The notes: a model not told the origin generated them from the sequence alone. A stretch of 64,000 bases of DNA from Chrysoperla carnea (GCF_905475395.1 NC_058339.1:88546520-88610519), one strand, 5' to 3'. Positions 21,746-36,318 are shown, counted from the first letter of the stretch. A program made the numbers and translations.

Positions 21746-24700
21746 ATGGTAGTATGTAATAACTTTATAATCACAGATATATTTTATAAAACTAAAACAA
21801 TTAATTTTTTTGCATTAGTTTTTGAAATATAATAATTTTAGTTAGTTCGTTAGAGGTTAGAGTATAGTTTTTTGGTTGGTCTATAAGTACTTAAATGAAT
21901 AATAATATTTATTGCAGTAGCAGCCACATATTTAAATATTAATAAATTCATTTTAAAATTACAAATAAATTATTATATTATAGTATTATTATATTGTTAC
22001 TACAAAAATCTATAGATATGTATATATTGTATGTATAGTCGATATAATAGTTACCTACACTACACTGTACTAGGCAGGTAAATCTATTATAGATGAATAT
22101 TTTTAAAAATTTAAGTAATAACCACAAAAAACCATATGTGAATTAATGAATTAAAGTTTACTATTATATAACTAATGTAGTTTTATGCGAATACGGGTAT
22201 GGACAGGCAAATGGGACAAAATACGTTATTTAGTTACAGTTTTATCGAAATTAAAAACGATCGAAGTTATTTCCGATTTTTTAATTTTAATATGGGAAAA
22301 ATCGAAAAAATCACAAGAAACTTAGTTTTGGAATTTGATAAAACTCATATAAAATAATTTTTACCCAAATATAATAAAAAAATAGAGTTTTCGAATCAAA
22401 TTTTCCAATAACTTAAAAATACTTAAATAATCATGAAACAGATTGTTCTAGTATTTTCTGCGTTTTTCTATAGTTTTCTTTGCAACATATATTCTAAGAA
22501 CATACAAAACAAGAACTTCGAATTTCTTAGTAACTTTTTAAAGCAACTTACTAAAAATCAGGTATCTATCGGTAAAATCGAAAAAACTTAAAAAAAAAAT
22601 AAATAAAACAAAAACAAAAAAACATTATTTTTCATTTTATAATTGGATAGTCCACAGGTTTTCTTATAGTTCATAGATACCCCTAATTTTCTTAAAAATT
22701 CCCGGTTACTGGCCACTCAAAAAAAATTGAAATCAGGTGTATCTCTTAAAGGGTTTCAATGCCTTTTTGTTATTTTTCAGACCTTGTATACACTTATAAT
22801 TTTCTTTAAAAAGAAAATGAAAAAATTCGTAGCGCAGGAGCGTAAGCTAAGCGAATTTCCTCAGAGATTGAACAAATTACATTCACATAAACGTATTCAT
22901 ATATATATATAAATTTTAACGATGATCATTTTTGACATCCATAAGTAGGATTGATGAACATTTGAAGAAATTTTTTCAAAATTCCGTCATCAGTACAAAA
23001 GCATTTGCTCCATTTCCTTCGACAATTCGCTAACTAGAAAATTATTATCATTTTATTTGTGTTTTTTTCATTGTATGAGAAAATAAGAATATTAAAAGTC
23101 CAAGAGCTAAGGGGTTAAAAGAAGAATCAATGAAGCCTTAAAATTACCAATCTTGTCAATCCATTCCCCTTCCCTCATATTATTTATGCTGTGTACCAGT
23201 CAGTATATAATGTTGAATAAAATTATTTTAATTTTATATTTATAATAATTTTATATTATTAGCAATTAAGTGTGGTTTTTCATTAAATTGACATTATTTT
23301 AATAATTTATATACCATTTTCATTTATTTATTTATTTGATTAACTAACAGAACAGTTAAATATTTATTTATTATTCTTGTTATAAAGATTGATCATAATT
23401 CATTTATTTTATATTATTTTGTTGATAGTTTAAAATAAATAGTTTAAAATACGTGTAGAGGCCACTTTATAAAATTAGACATTATACACTATAGTATTTC
23501 ATCAAATACGCTTGTCAAACACGATTGATAAACTAAATCATTTATAGCGAATTTCCGCTAAAAAATGAGCTAAAATTTTTTTACCGAACGGTGACTTTCC
23601 AAATTATTAATAATAAATAACCTCAATTACAATTTTTTACATAAAAATTCAAACATACCTGCAAAAACCTATTAGACCCGGAGAAAAATTGTCTGATGAC
23701 GAATTCTACTTTCTTCAGAATTTAAAGAAATTCTCTAGGAAGCACATACCGAAACCATTAAAATCAGTTTCTACCAGATTTAAGGAAAAATTTCAAAAAC
23801 TAACTCACTCAACTGTTAAATGAAATCGATTATATATTTTTAGGGTCAACAATTTGTTTTCTCGATTTTTTTCCAAGAGCTTAATGATGATAACACAGTA
23901 TTTAAGTAAACTTTGACCCCAAAGAAAGCAAAAATCAGATTCACTGAGTGGTTTAATGAATTTTCTAACTTATCGTCGATAATCCTTGATTTTAGGCAAT
24001 AGAAATCATATACCTATGTAACAAAATTTCATTGTTTTTAGGTTCCTAATTAGAAAATAGAAAAACCGAAAAAAAAAATTTATAAATAATTTAATTTTAC
24101 AAATTGAATGCTAGTTAAACCGTAAAAAACATTTTCCATCCATATTCCAACTAAAATTTACGGCTCAAAAATAATAAATCAAAGGAATTTTTCTCTTTCC
24201 ACAATTTTGAAATGACTCATAACTTACTGAAATCGTTTCAAATAAAATTCACAAAAATGTCTTAATTTGAAAATTATTTTTAATTATGAAAAAAAAAAAC
24301 CAATTACTAACAAACATGAAAGAAATTTTAGATGAGTTTTCTACCCAAATAAAAATGTTTAAAAAAATATTTGTATATTTTTTAAATAAAAATAATTTTC
24401 AATTAGAACATTTACCAAATTATTCACTTAGTCACGACTATGATTTTTCTGAAAAACTATTAAAGCAGACAATTTGTACATCATACATGCGAAATATTTA
24501 TATTTAAAAAAAAAATTAAGGGTTCATTCTCATATACAGATTGAATCACGAAAAGTTATCAAAATTTAAGTAGAATAAACAATGGGGCTGACTTATTAAT
24601 AATTTTTGCACTCATAGGTAAGAGAAGTGTTGTGGGACACCCGGTAGGAAATATGTTTCTTTCGTTTTAAATTATATATTATTTAATTATGTATCAAGTT

Positions 24701-25514
24701 TTCGTTTATCATGTTCTGAAAGTAGACATTTTCTTATATTAATAACAGAATAATAAGAAGTTACCAGAGATCAGAATCAATTACCTAATTATTATTACAT
24801 ATAGGATTCGTTTTTTTGTTACACTTTATTTTGTTTCCAGTATTTTCTGAAAAAACGCATAGTTTTGGACTTACATTGATAAAACCAAAAAAAGGGGCAA
24901 AAATTGGGCCGCCAAATAGGGGGAAAAGATTTTTTGCCCAAAAGTTATATGATTTGCTTCTAAAAGTTATATTTTCTGAAATTCTTTCTAGTCTATTAGT
25001 AAATATATTAAAAAATAAATTTGAATAAAATTATTAAGAGATTATGACTTAAAAATAGAATATTTAACGCGCATACTCATCTAAAGGCTACTGAAATGCT
25101 GACGCGAGTGCTGACGGATTAACAAGTTTTCGTGGTGAATCAGTCTGTATTGTGGAAGTTTTTCATTTTAAAAAATATTTATATAGTATACAAAAATACA
25201 TAGATATTAAACACGTTACACCACAAAACATAACTCCAAAAATTGATGAAAAAAAAATTGAAATAAAAAAATAATAATTAAAAATAGGCGCACCACAGGA
25301 TGCCCTCCCTATTATACATACATGCATAAACCATTAACTAGCAACAATAATAATAACTATGATTGTATTTTCCTTCAAACCTCAACCTTCATTTCTCAGA
25401 TACGTAAATATAATTTTTGGGTTTTTTTTGTTATAAGGTACGTTTATTTTATTTGGAACCTCAAAATGTTATTATTTACTTCATCAATTTATTAATAAAA
25501 TTTATAATCAAACA
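21746..25514. other. 3.8 kb of AT-rich intergenic DNA
   Basis: The one structure seen is the small inverted repeat at 22,237-22,349 (AGTTTTATCGAAATT facing AATTTGATAAAACT), related to one at 4937-5070. Lysine- and asparagine-rich frames at 22,727, 24,286 and 24,816 reflect AT bias and have no exon context. Confidence 0.4.
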
Positions 25515-25605
25515 AATAGACCTGATAAAATCCGTCATTGAGCATGAATAATTTTCGCATGGTCAATTTTTGCAGGATCTCGTTTAAAAAATGCTCCTGA
25601 ACGTA
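25515..25605 (+). repeat. Dispersed repeat fragment matching 6148-6238
   Basis: The block GATAAAATCCGTCATTGAGC, the GCATGG and TTTTTGCAG positions and CGTTTAAAAAATGCTC are shared in order and spacing with the earlier copy. Confidence 0.65.
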
Positions 25606-26196
25606 AAAGTGTAGGTTGCCAGTGGGAACCCGGTCTGATATTGTTTAAACTAATTTTTTTTAAATAAATTAATAATATTGAACGAATCACTTTGGAAAAA
25701 ACTTTGTCATATAATTGTTTTCGAATAAAAAATTCATAAAATTTGAAAAAAGGCGATTTTTACGATTTTCATCTCTCAAAAAGTTTATGAAAAATTAGTT
25801 TTTTAATAGGTATAAAATTTTATTTGTTGTGTAAAGTTTACCGCAAAAGTTTTTTGCTTAATTTCATTTTAAGCGCTTGAAACCATCCAAAAATAACAAT
25901 TTTCTGTTCGATAGATACTAGAAAGATGGAATTTTCACCAGTCGACTCGAAATAAAGTTAAACTAACAGAAAAGTACGAAAAATTTCATTACCCACATTG
26001 CAAGCCTCCGAAAAATCGATTTTTCCATTTATTCATCTCTAGCTATTTTCAATAAGGCAATAAATATTTGAAATTGTATCTACCAATTCTTCAAGAAAAA
26101 TAAATAAGACAATTTACAATTTAAAAATAAAAATAAATACTTTAAAAATAAACTCTATTTAAATTAATAGAGTACCTACCTTCATTTAAATTAATT

Positions 26197-26795
26197 GTAT
26201 ACCCTGTATATATGAAATATATATCAAGGAATACTAATTTTAGTCCCAAGTGTGTAACGCTTAAAAATATGGATGCTACAAACAAAATTTAGGAGGTGTT
26301 AAAATAAAATAAAATCACCTAATTAATCCATTTTCGATTTTCTGTCCCTCTGCCAGTCATCTCGACAACTAAAAAACGAAGAGATATCAAGCTGAAATTT
26401 GTATAGCGTATTCAGATCATAAAAAGTGATTTTAAGATCGTAAATAAGCAACATTGTTCAAGGTCTTGTAAACCGTCAAAGATAGAACAAAAGTTCTAGA
26501 ATGTAAAATGTTCCTTAACAAAAAATAAACAACTTTTGTTTGAAACATTTTTTCGTAAACGTCATAGTTTGCCCGTAAGGGCCCAAATTAGGACAAAACT
26601 TTAATGTCCATTTTCTCCAAAACTTTAAAAATAAGGAGTTGACAAGATCAAAACAAATAGCGGCCGAAAGGCCGCCATAATTGTATTGGTTTTTGTGACT
26701 TTTCTAATTTATTAAAAACAATGCAAGCACTGATATTAAACACTTTCTATAGAGAGTATTTCAGCAATTAACTCAGTCAATTGTTTGTTTTCACT
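26197..26795 (+). repeat. Dispersed repeat family B, copy 2
   Basis: It starts ATACCCTGTATATATGAAAT, has TTAGTCCCAAGTGTGTAACG, a GCGGCCGAAAGGCCGCC hairpin near 26,661, and ends AACTCAGTCAATTGTTTG. The family has no coding capacity. Confidence 0.78.
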
Positions 26796-27261
26796 CATTT
26801 TAAAATTAATTTTAAATAGCAAATAACTTTCGAACAAACTGCTAGTCGGGAATAGATATGCAGTTTGATGTTGTATTAAAAATAATATTTTTAGTAAGGT
26901 TTTTATATGAGGTGGGGTTACCAATAGAGGTTTGAGTAGATAAATGGGTTTTGAATTCCACTAATAATATCGATGGCTTGTCGATCAGTTTTATTATTTT
27001 ATAAAATAGAATATTTTTTTTAAAACAATAATACATAACATATGTACAAGATGAACCAAGGGGAAGGTACCTAACTCTAAGAGTTCGATTCTATACAGGA
27101 AAAAATGTAAAAAATCGGATATATTCCCGTATTCTCGTAATTTTTTTTGTTTTTCCAGTTACTCCAATTTTTATCTAAGAACTTCATATATAAAAATTAT
27201 GGTAAATATGATTGGATGATAAATTTAAGTAAATTTTCTTGTCTACAACTTTGCTTATTAT
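26796..27261. other. AT-rich intergenic DNA, no feature recognised
   Basis: Two overlapping minus-strand short frames (26,736-27,036) show no domain or splice context. Confidence 0.3.
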
Positions 27262-27827
27262 ATAGATGTACGAGCGCCAGGGCAATTTAGAATAAAAGGT
27301 TCGATTTTTTTTATATGAAGTTGGACTGATTCTAAATCAATTTTGAAAATTTTAAGAGCGGTTGACGGATTTTTTAAATAAATAAATGACTTTAAAAGAA
27401 GCCATATTTAACATTAGTTTTATGGGAAACGGTAGATGGATGATATGTTTTAACAGTTTTCTCCAAAACTAGTCGGTAAAATCTTAATTAAAATAATAAT
27501 AATAAAGTTTTATGAGCACGGAAGTAAGGACACAAAAATATATATTTTCAATTTTGATGGTGAATTATGTTAGAACTTGACAACATATGATGAAAAGTTA
27601 GAATAAAGTTTTTCGATATCTGAAGTAATTTTCAAAACATCGAAAAGTGAAAATTTTGTTTAATTATTTAGCTTTCGAAATTTGGAAACCAAAGGCAGAT
27701 ATCAAAAAATTGTATTCTTATTTTGCGTCTATATTCATGAAGTCATAACAAAATTCATCTTCAAAGTTGAAAATAAGATAATTTCAACCACAAGTCTAAA
27801 CTTGCCTATTGCTCGTACTACCTTAAT
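27262..27827. mobile_element. TTAA-family MITE, near full length
   Basis: The left end GATGTACGAGCGCCAGGGCA has lost its TTAAG edge. The right end is TGCTCGTACTACCTTAA. The interior carries all family blocks. Length is about 566 bp, close to the 59,913 copy. Confidence 0.72.
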
Positions 27828-28427
27828 CGAGAAATTCTTAAAATTCAATATTATTAAAGTTGCTGTTTAACAATCGGATAGAAACATATATGAGATTATA
27901 TTCTCCTGTGTAGAATCCACTCTTAGAGTTATGGATACTTTTCTGCTGACTCATCCTGTACAGGTAATATTGTGAAGTTTAATATGAATGTTATGTTTTT
28001 AAATGATCGTCCGTCGGTTAAAAAAGATATCTGTATTTACAATACAAACTAACGTAGGTAATACCTGGTTAGTAACTATTAACTACCTATGTAGGTAATA
28101 GTACCAGATACCTACCTACCCAGAGTGTATATATTACCTAGGTAGGTAGCTATGTGTATTATTTTATTTTTTATATATATACTATATATATATACCTACA
28201 CTAATAATACAAAATGTCCCTACAATTTTAAACAGTCGATTGAAAATTTAAACTTTTGTAAAGATGGTACAAAAGGTTTGAACCTTTGATTTCATGCACG
28301 CCGGAGGGGTGACAAGAGGGTCCACTTGCCCCCTCCTCCCGTCCTAAAGGAAAACGCATAGAAAAATTTTTTTAATAAATTGTCTTCCTTTACTTATTTC
28401 CACCGGAAAAAATTAATGTCCACCGTT
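27828..28427. other. Intergenic DNA with TACCTAGGTAGG-type short repeats
   Basis: Around 28,050-28,150 the motif CCTACCTAGGTA and variants recur irregularly in both orientations. No gene is recognised. Confidence 0.4.
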
Positions 28428-28814
28428 AATAGGCTTTTGTCCCAAATTTGTAAAATTGGTTTATACGTTACATTAATATCAGATTTACACCAAAAAATCA
28501 TTATTTAAAATATCATGGCGTTTTAAATGACATCATACCGCGACATACAATCATTTTTGTATATGCAAGTTTACATGCATTTGCATGTTTATATGCTTTT
28601 GTAGTAATGGTATGACATAGTATCTTCAAAGTACATCTGATTGGTGTTTGCTGACACGTGACTGGATGTATAATTTTAAAGAATTTATTCTAAAAAATAT
28701 TAATAATCCTTATATTTTATAAAAATTAATTTTGTGTTTTGTTATCTACATATCATGATTAATCATATAAAACTTTTATCCAACCGATTTATTCTTAGTG
28801 GGCAAAATCCTGTT
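28428..28814 (-). mobile_element. MITE family D, diverged copy
   Basis: It starts AATAGGCTTTTGTCCC and ends with a degenerate GGGCAAAATCCTGTT. Blocks such as AACCGATTTATTCTTAGTGG and CAATCATTTTTGTAT match the copy at 45,575-46,065 in opposite orientation. Confidence 0.6.
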
Positions 28815-29394
28815 GTCTAACACTAATGTATTAAATTCTGGAACATCGGGTATAAAAAGAAATACCTGCTGCACAATATTTTTGATTAAACTTGTTAATT
28901 TAAGTTATTAATTAACAAGTCCGATAATTGGTAATTAGTGGCCGCCAACCGGTACACACCAGATATCATTGGTTAAAAATAAATAGAACACAGGAATATA
29001 GAAAAATTATTATTTGTAGGGAGAGTTTAAAAAAAATAGGCATACCAAACTATATTTACAATTATACAATGCATCTGATAACAATATCCTACTACTATAG
29101 CAAACGTGTTCAGACCAGGAAGACGGAGCGAGGAAGGTCTCTAACACCATCCACACATATATATGTAGGAATAGTGGTGCATCATCCAGGTGATACCTAT
29201 ATGGATGATTGGGATGGAATGAGGTTTTATATGTGTGCTAAATAGACAGTTGGACCAAACTCAATATAATACCAATAAATGGACGCGAACCAGCCTCTAT
29301 CTATTGTTGGTAATACCAATACCGAGTTGTTGGAAGGTAGCAAATACAGAGTGTCACTTAAAAAATGGATCGGTTATTATGCATGAATAAGGGA
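28815..29394. other. Intergenic DNA with a 105-codon frame of doubtful value
   Basis: The frame at 28,928-29,245 begins at TTG, has no ATG near its 5' end and no recognisable domain. Base composition is less AT-rich than the surroundings, which may mark an old repeat. Confidence 0.3.
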
Positions 29395-29600
29395 TCGTAC
29401 TAAATTTACACATCACTTCAGATAAAGAATTCTCACTTGACGAACAGAAAAGTTGGTTTTTAAAAATCTTTACTAGTATGCAAGATATGAACGTTTAAAA
29501 TTACGAATTAACCAAAAAGGAAGATACCCACTAGTGACGTCATACGTGGGTATCGCCATAGAGATTACATATAAACCTTTGTTTGGCTAAAAGGAGATGG
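29395..29600 (+). repeat. Dispersed repeat family R, copy 3
   Basis: It shares GAATTCTCAC, GCAAGATATGAACGTTTAAA and CCACTAGTGACGTCATACGT in the same order as 8600-8800. Confidence 0.7.
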
Positions 29601-30159
29601 GCAATTTTTAAATGCAATCTTTGAGCATGGGGTGTTTTCAAAAAAAAATAGGGTTCCGCATCAAAATAATAAAATCGACGAAGTTGTGAACAAAATGAGG
29701 CTAAGACGGCATATGAATTGACGACATATAAAGTGAAGATTATAACACAATAATCTTTGTATTTAAAATTGAAGTTGCCCAGCGAAACCGATAGTTCACA
29801 TCTAGTACTCTGTATAATATTGCCGTAAGATCCATAGCTTTGGCGTTATTTACAATAATGTATGGTATGAAAACTTTGACGCCACTTACATTAGTAAATA
29901 GTAAGTTCAACTTCACAATATGACCCCATACTACATTGAAAATGTCGCAATGCTACTTGTTTTTCTCGCTATAATATTTTTCGCGTTTATCAATATGCAT
30001 TTTTGAACTGCTATCCTATTCAATATAGGTGTAAACGCTATGTTTGTTATCACACTGCTCGTCACTCTATTATTCTGAACCTTATAACTTGTTCAATGAC
30101 AACTTTCGATTGGCAGAAACACTACTAAAATGCAGAAAATTACTGTTTTAACCCCCGAG
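29601..30159. other. Intergenic DNA, no feature recognised
   Basis: No exon, RNA or repeat could be assigned. Confidence 0.3.
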
Positions 30160-30475
30160 CTTAAAAAAGAAAAGTTATAAGTTTTATCGCTATGTGCGGG
30201 TGTCTGCCTGTCGCATCGTAGCGCCTAAACGGATGAACCGATTTTTTATTTTTTTGGTTCGATTGTAAAGTAATTTAATGAGAGTGTTCTTAACCACGTT
30301 TCAAGTGCGAGTTTACGGTTTGATACCCAAAAAGGCAAAACATTTGGCGATAATCTTCAAAATACGCTCTGTTTGGAAAAGGCTTTAAGGAAAAAGATAA
30401 TTTAATGGAGAGTGTTCTTAGGTATGTTCAATCAAGAGTTTTTTAAATTTATAAATTTCACTTGTCTTAAAACTT
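30160..30475 (-). repeat. Dispersed repeat family C, inverted copy
   Basis: On the reverse strand it carries the CACTTGAAAC and GCCTTTTCCAAAC-type blocks seen at 48,798-49,045 and 54,730-55,165. GTAGCGCCTAAACGGATGAA marks one end. Confidence 0.55.
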
Positions 30476-32414
30476 GAACATCTAGTTCAATTTTTTTGTG
30501 ACTTCATGTATGAATAAACAGTTTTTATAGTCTAGTTTTAGAATACGTAAAATATACAACTAAACATTCGCAACGAAATCGAATCCACTCATTTATTTCT
30601 CTGATAGATTGTATAAATAATTAAGGCAACCAATTCAATCAAGCTGATCCGGCAGCAATAGGTTTTGGTTGGTAACGATACAACCACAAAAATATTTTAT
30701 CAGAAATAAAATTATTTATATGAAAATGAATGTAATACTTAAACATTGTTTTACTACACAATGACACAAAACCAACTTCAATTTTTCACTGTGATCCTTG
30801 AGAGAAATGAGTACAAGCAGTCAAGCGTGAAGGAAAAGTTCTTTGTAAAAACTTAACTGCGAAAAATTGCAGGAGTACAGCTGTAGAGATCTCGGGGCAA
30901 AACCAAATTTGGGGGCCCCATCCAATAATCACTCGTTATAGTAGTATTGCGAAAAATGCAAAATAAAAATAACAGTATTTTGTCGATCAAAATATTTCTC
31001 AAATTATAGCACAAAAAGTCTTTTAAATTTTTACCCACTGAATTTAAAACTACTCTATATACCTTGTTTTCTCAAGAAACTCGTTCGAAAACAACTAATT
31101 CTTTTGGCACTTTTGGCATTAGAAGATTCATAGGTTTTCCTTTCCTATGTTTTTCTCGCTTGTTTTGGGCGCAACTTGAATAAGTTATTATCTTTTCAAA
31201 CTGTGAGTTTTATTTCACTCTTGCACTTATGAAGGAATAAATCACTTATAAATTTTGGAATCAAGAAAAAAAAGTTTAAGAGCATAAATGAAGGTACCTG
31301 GTAAAAGTACCGTGGTTGCTAGCACTGTTCTCGACATGAAGCTTATAAGAAGGAGAACGATCGCTATAGAAAATATTGTCCCCGAAATATGGATAAAATA
31401 AGTGAGGCGCTGCGGCCGCTAAGAAGTATCAATAAAGACGGGCTGTTGTGCGCTAATTTGAAATGATATATCAATTTGTACATTATGCAACTAACTTTAT
31501 CCACTTCGCAGATACTACTTCTTGATGACAGCGCGGCTGGTGGCTTAAAAATTAACTAGAAATTCTACAAATTTTCAGGGACAGGTGCGCTAATGCTTTA
31601 GTACATAGCGATCTTTCTCCTTCTTTTGGGGAAAGGGTTGCATCTCACTTGAACAATCTGTTTAAAATCGGTATGTAAATCCGAATTGATTCTCTCACTG
31701 AATAAAATAGATATTTAATAACAACAATTGCATAACCTCAAATAAATAATTAAAAAAATGATTTTTAATTGTCTCATTTAATATAATAGTTAGGTTAGGT
31801 TAGGTACTGATAGTGGTTCAGTTAGAATTACAAATTTTTTTCAAATTGAATATTATATCCAATTGAAGTTATGTAGTTTTTATTTTGAGTATATGCTGTG
31901 CAATGCGGTTATTAAAAAAATTTAATCAAAATATAAAAATTCAAATGTCACACATCATAACCTAAAACTACAATATAATGTAAATACGATATTTGCAATC
32001 ATCACCCAATCTACAAACCTTCCTCTACTTCATACCCATTTTACCCCACCCTCATCGGCTTTGTTCGATTTCGATATTATTATTTTTATTAAAAAAAAAA
32101 AATCAAATCATCAACATAGCGGTGAGGAAACCTATTTAAATAGGTTTGTGAAGGTAAATAGGCTAGGAGATGAGGGTGCCAGCATTTTAGAGATAATTCT
32201 GATGGAATTTTCTTACTAAGAAATTTCTTCTATCTTCTAATAATAATAGTAAGAAATTAGATGAAATACTTCATGGCTTAATGTATCTAACAACTTTTGG
32301 TTAACTTTTCTCTGATTGGTATTTTGATTTATAATTATTCATAATAATTTAAACGCGTCAATACACACCTGTTTGAATAAAACTATTTTTTTTAAAATTA
32401 TTTTTGTAATTCTT
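30476..32414. other. Intergenic DNA, mostly featureless
   Basis: Small GC-richer patches occur at about 30,850-30,910 and 31,290-31,440 (for example GAGGCGCTGCGGCCGC). Neither has an ORF or repeat match in this window. A short TTAGG triplet array is at 31,789-31,805. No gene is supported. Confidence 0.35.
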
Positions 32415-32984
32415 AATTCTTAGATTTAGGGTTGAAATTATTTGTACCTCATTTTCATCTTTGATGATGAATTTTGTTATAACTTCATGAATGTAGACGA
32501 AAAATACGAATACAATTTTTCGATATCTGCAATGGTTTTCGAAATGGCGAAAGCGAAATAATTAAACAAAATTTTCAATATTTTGAAAATTACTCCAGAA
32601 AACGAAAAATTTTATTCTTATTTTGTCAAGATAACATAATTCACCATCAAAATTCAAAATATGTATATTTTTTTAATTTGTCTACCCTCGACCGTGCTCA
32701 TACATCCTTAATTAGTCGGGCACAACAGATTTTTTTGTTTTCAATAACCGACTAATTTTGATTATTCCACCGACTAGTTCTGGAGAAATCTATGAAAACA
32801 TATCACCGATCCATTGTTTTACCATAAAACGAATGTTAAGAGTACTTACTTTTGAAGGCATTTATTTAAATAACCAGACAACCCCTCCTAATATTTTCAG
32901 AATTGGTTTAGACTTAGTCCAACTTCATATAAAAACAAATCAAGCTTTTCATTTTAAATTGCCTTGGTGCTCGTACATCCTTAA
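32415..32984. mobile_element. TTAA-family MITE, left tip degraded
   Basis: The interior from 'gggttgaaattatttgtacc' onward and the right end GGTGCTCGTACATCCTTAA match the family. The open frame at 32,758-33,018 lies in it and is not a gene. Confidence 0.68.
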
Positions 32985-33227
32985 TAAAACTAGTAATAAA
33001 TGGATGGTACTTTTATGACTCCATTGACAGCGCCCATACCTCCTAATCTAAGTTGACAAATATGAATATTTGAAGTAATAGTTTCATATTATAGTTTAAT
33101 GTCAAAAATACTAATAGTAGTTATTAACTTTGATGCTAGGATTAAATTGGGAGGGAAAAAGAATCCATAAGCAAAATTGAATTCGAGGCGAAAACAATAA
33201 ACCAGAAATTATTATTTTTTTAAACAT

Positions 33228-33301
33228 TTTATTAGACCAAACATTAAAAAAAGTAAAAAAAAGATATGTTAAGAAATGACACTTAAAGCCCGCATTTTAT
33301 T
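33228..33301 (-). terminator. Candidate polyadenylation signals of CENP-S
   Basis: AATAAA on the minus strand occurs at 33,301-33,296, about 30 bases past the stop, and again at 33,233-33,228. Confidence 0.4.
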
Positions 33302-33329
33302 AATACTAATAAGGACACATTCTTCAGAT

Positions 33330-34132
33330 CTATGGAGCGGCAGGAGACTTATCTTCCTTCTTTTTCTTTACTTTATTCGATTTCACATTTTCAACTTTAT
33401 CTACAATGTGTTCTTTCTACAAAAAAAAAAAAAAATAAATAAATAAAATTAAAAAATTACTTCACTTAGAAACAACATATTAGACTTACCAAACCTACAT
33501 TTCTTCGAACTAATACTTTAATATCGTCTGGAGTAATTAAGGACCGTTTTGCATGCCTTGAAAATAAATAATTAAAATAAAGATTTACAAACTTTAATAG
33601 TCAATTTATTTTGATTTGATACCACTTCCCCAAATCTTTAAAAATTTGACGGGAAAACAGTCTCATTTCAAATTAAATTAACTCCTTTAATAAGGAAATA
33701 CAAACTTTGCAAAACATTCTAAATCAGAACCATAAAGATTTAATTTCTTCCAAATTAATTCTGATATTAATTCATTAGCTCTATCATCAATTGTCATATT
33801 TAAATTTTCGCCAATTTCTTTTGTTAGTTTTTGAGTTTCCAAAAGAATTTTCACACGTAATTTCTATTTTAAAAAAATCAACAGATTAGTACTACCATCT
33901 ATGTATAAACATGTAAAATAATTTTAGCGCAAAACTTTTATGTCATCCGCCATGAAGGCGGAAATCCTTATTAGTTTCCTGTCATAGATCTCGTGTTAAA
34001 AAAAATAGATGGCGTATATATGTCACAAGTGTGGGACCAAAATGGAAACTTTTCAAACATTTGAAAGAATAAAACGAATAAATTTATTTGTAAATATTTA
34101 CTTACCTCTTTGTTCGAAGCATTTTTCATCAT
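33330..34132 (-). CDS. CENPS: CENP-S / MHF1 histone-fold protein, four exons
   Basis: In other animals CENP-S pairs with CENP-X in the histone-fold MHF complex, which binds branched DNA with FANCM and also acts in the CENP-T-W-S-X centromere complex; it is nuclear. Exons on the minus strand: 34132-34106, 33863-33706, 33556-33490 and 33416-33330. All introns are GT-AG with matching phase, giving 112 aa (human about 138). The diagnostic block is FAKHAKRSLITPDDIKVLVR, which lines up with the vertebrate LEMFARHAKRTTINTEDVK region. The preceding ISELIWKKLNLYGSDLECFA fits the histone-fold central helix. The tail is Lys-rich (KVKKKKEDKSPAAP). Two ATGs are adjacent (34132 and 34129); I take the first. 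The N-terminus is shorter than in vertebrates, so an extra upstream exon is possible. A reverse AATAAA lies at 33,296-33,301. TAF-like histone folds are the alternative, but HAKR is specific. Confidence 0.9.
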
Positions 34133-35396
34133 TTTAATAAAAAGTAATCCAATGAAAAATCTTGTTACACAATTGTTTTTCTTCTCGTTTTAACTAATTC
34201 TTTGCAAAAACACAGTTTTAGTTACACACATTGACAGTTATAAAATGAATTAATTCTCTCTGTTGGATAAGTTGCATATTACATGCTCTTACAAACAAAG
34301 ATATTCTAAAATTCCAATTCTGCCATCTATCAATATTCTTAAACAAGTTGGTTCCGATAATACAAAATGAGCCGTTTTGTCGCTAAATAAATACATGCAA
34401 TACAAAATGAGATAAATTTTATTTCTTCACGTATAGACATCTATCTCGACCCTCTGATACACCGTTTTTGTTAATTTGTTAATTGTTTTGTTTTTTTTAT
34501 TTATATTTTCTAAATTCAATAATTTTAAGTTTCTTGTTGAACAGAAATAAAAACTTGCATTGTTTCTATTTAGTATTAAAAATTGAATATTTACTTTATA
34601 TCAAAATAATGTTAAAGCCTTAAAGAATTTCAGACAATAATTTATTTAAAAAGTATTTTTATAGCCAAAATGAGTGAAAATACAAATCTTTTAGCAATTC
34701 TTTATTTTTTCCACTTTTCCAGTCAATACTTTTAAAAATAAACGAATTGATGATTTTCCATTCTAATAAAGTGCAAATAGAAGAAAGTTCTGTAGATAAA
34801 AATAAGACCCCAAGGGTAGTACTGAATACTGATTTCAAATTGTATTTTTCCGCAAGATAATAACGTTAAAAATGCTTTATAAAAAGAACAATTTTTAGTT
34901 TCAAATTTTTTTTTTAAGTTGCTACTTACACACTTACACTGTTTTATAAAAAAAAATAACTAATCAATTTAGAATAAGTTAAAAATATATTTAAGTAAGC
35001 TAAAATTAGCCAACGGGCTTTACCATTTAACCAATAAAAAATTATTCTTTAATTCGTTGGATTGATTAGATCCAACATATCTTGTAAACCACAAAAATGT
35101 AAGATTGTTAAGAACTGGCAACTTTTGCACGTACACAAATTTAAATTTGTAATCCAAATTTTAGTTAAGGCCAGAAATTTATAGAATTATCTATATTCGT
35201 TGTTATATTTATCTTGTAAATTAAAAACTTACCATAGAAAGATTAATTAAAAATAAGCATCTACTTTATGACTAAATACTTACGAACCATATTTTTATAC
35301 ATAGTTCTTGAAAACGCTTGACTATTTTTCATAAATGTATGTTGATTATAACCTCAAAAGTGACAAATTGTTTTTCAGTAAAAAATATTATTTACA
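34133..35396. promoter_or_regulatory. Intergenic space between divergent CENP-S and ZCCHC10
   Basis: The two start codons are 1.26 kb apart on opposite strands, so both promoters must lie here unless an untranslated exon extends further. No canonical TATA arrangement stands out against the AT-rich background. A short ATG frame at 34,671 is followed by stops and is not an exon of ZCCHC10. Confidence 0.4.
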
Positions 35397-36296
<900 letters not shown>

Positions 36297-36312
36297 AAGT
36301 TTTTTTTCGTTC

Positions 36313-36318
36313 AATAAA
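36313..36318 (+). terminator. Candidate polyadenylation signal of ZCCHC10
   Basis: An AATAAA hexamer 17 bases past the stop codon. Confidence 0.5.

Noticed and set aside
24286-24507. Lys/Asn-rich 73-codon frame
   Set aside because: Composition is what AT-rich chance frames give; no conserved motif or exon context.
28928-29245. 105-codon frame as a gene
   Set aside because: It starts at TTG, has no ATG in its first part and no recognisable domain or splice sites.
31789-31805. TTAGG telomere-like repeats
   Set aside because: Only three units in AT-rich DNA; too short to mean an interstitial telomere.
32758-33018. 86-codon frame
   Set aside because: It lies inside a TTAA-family MITE copy.
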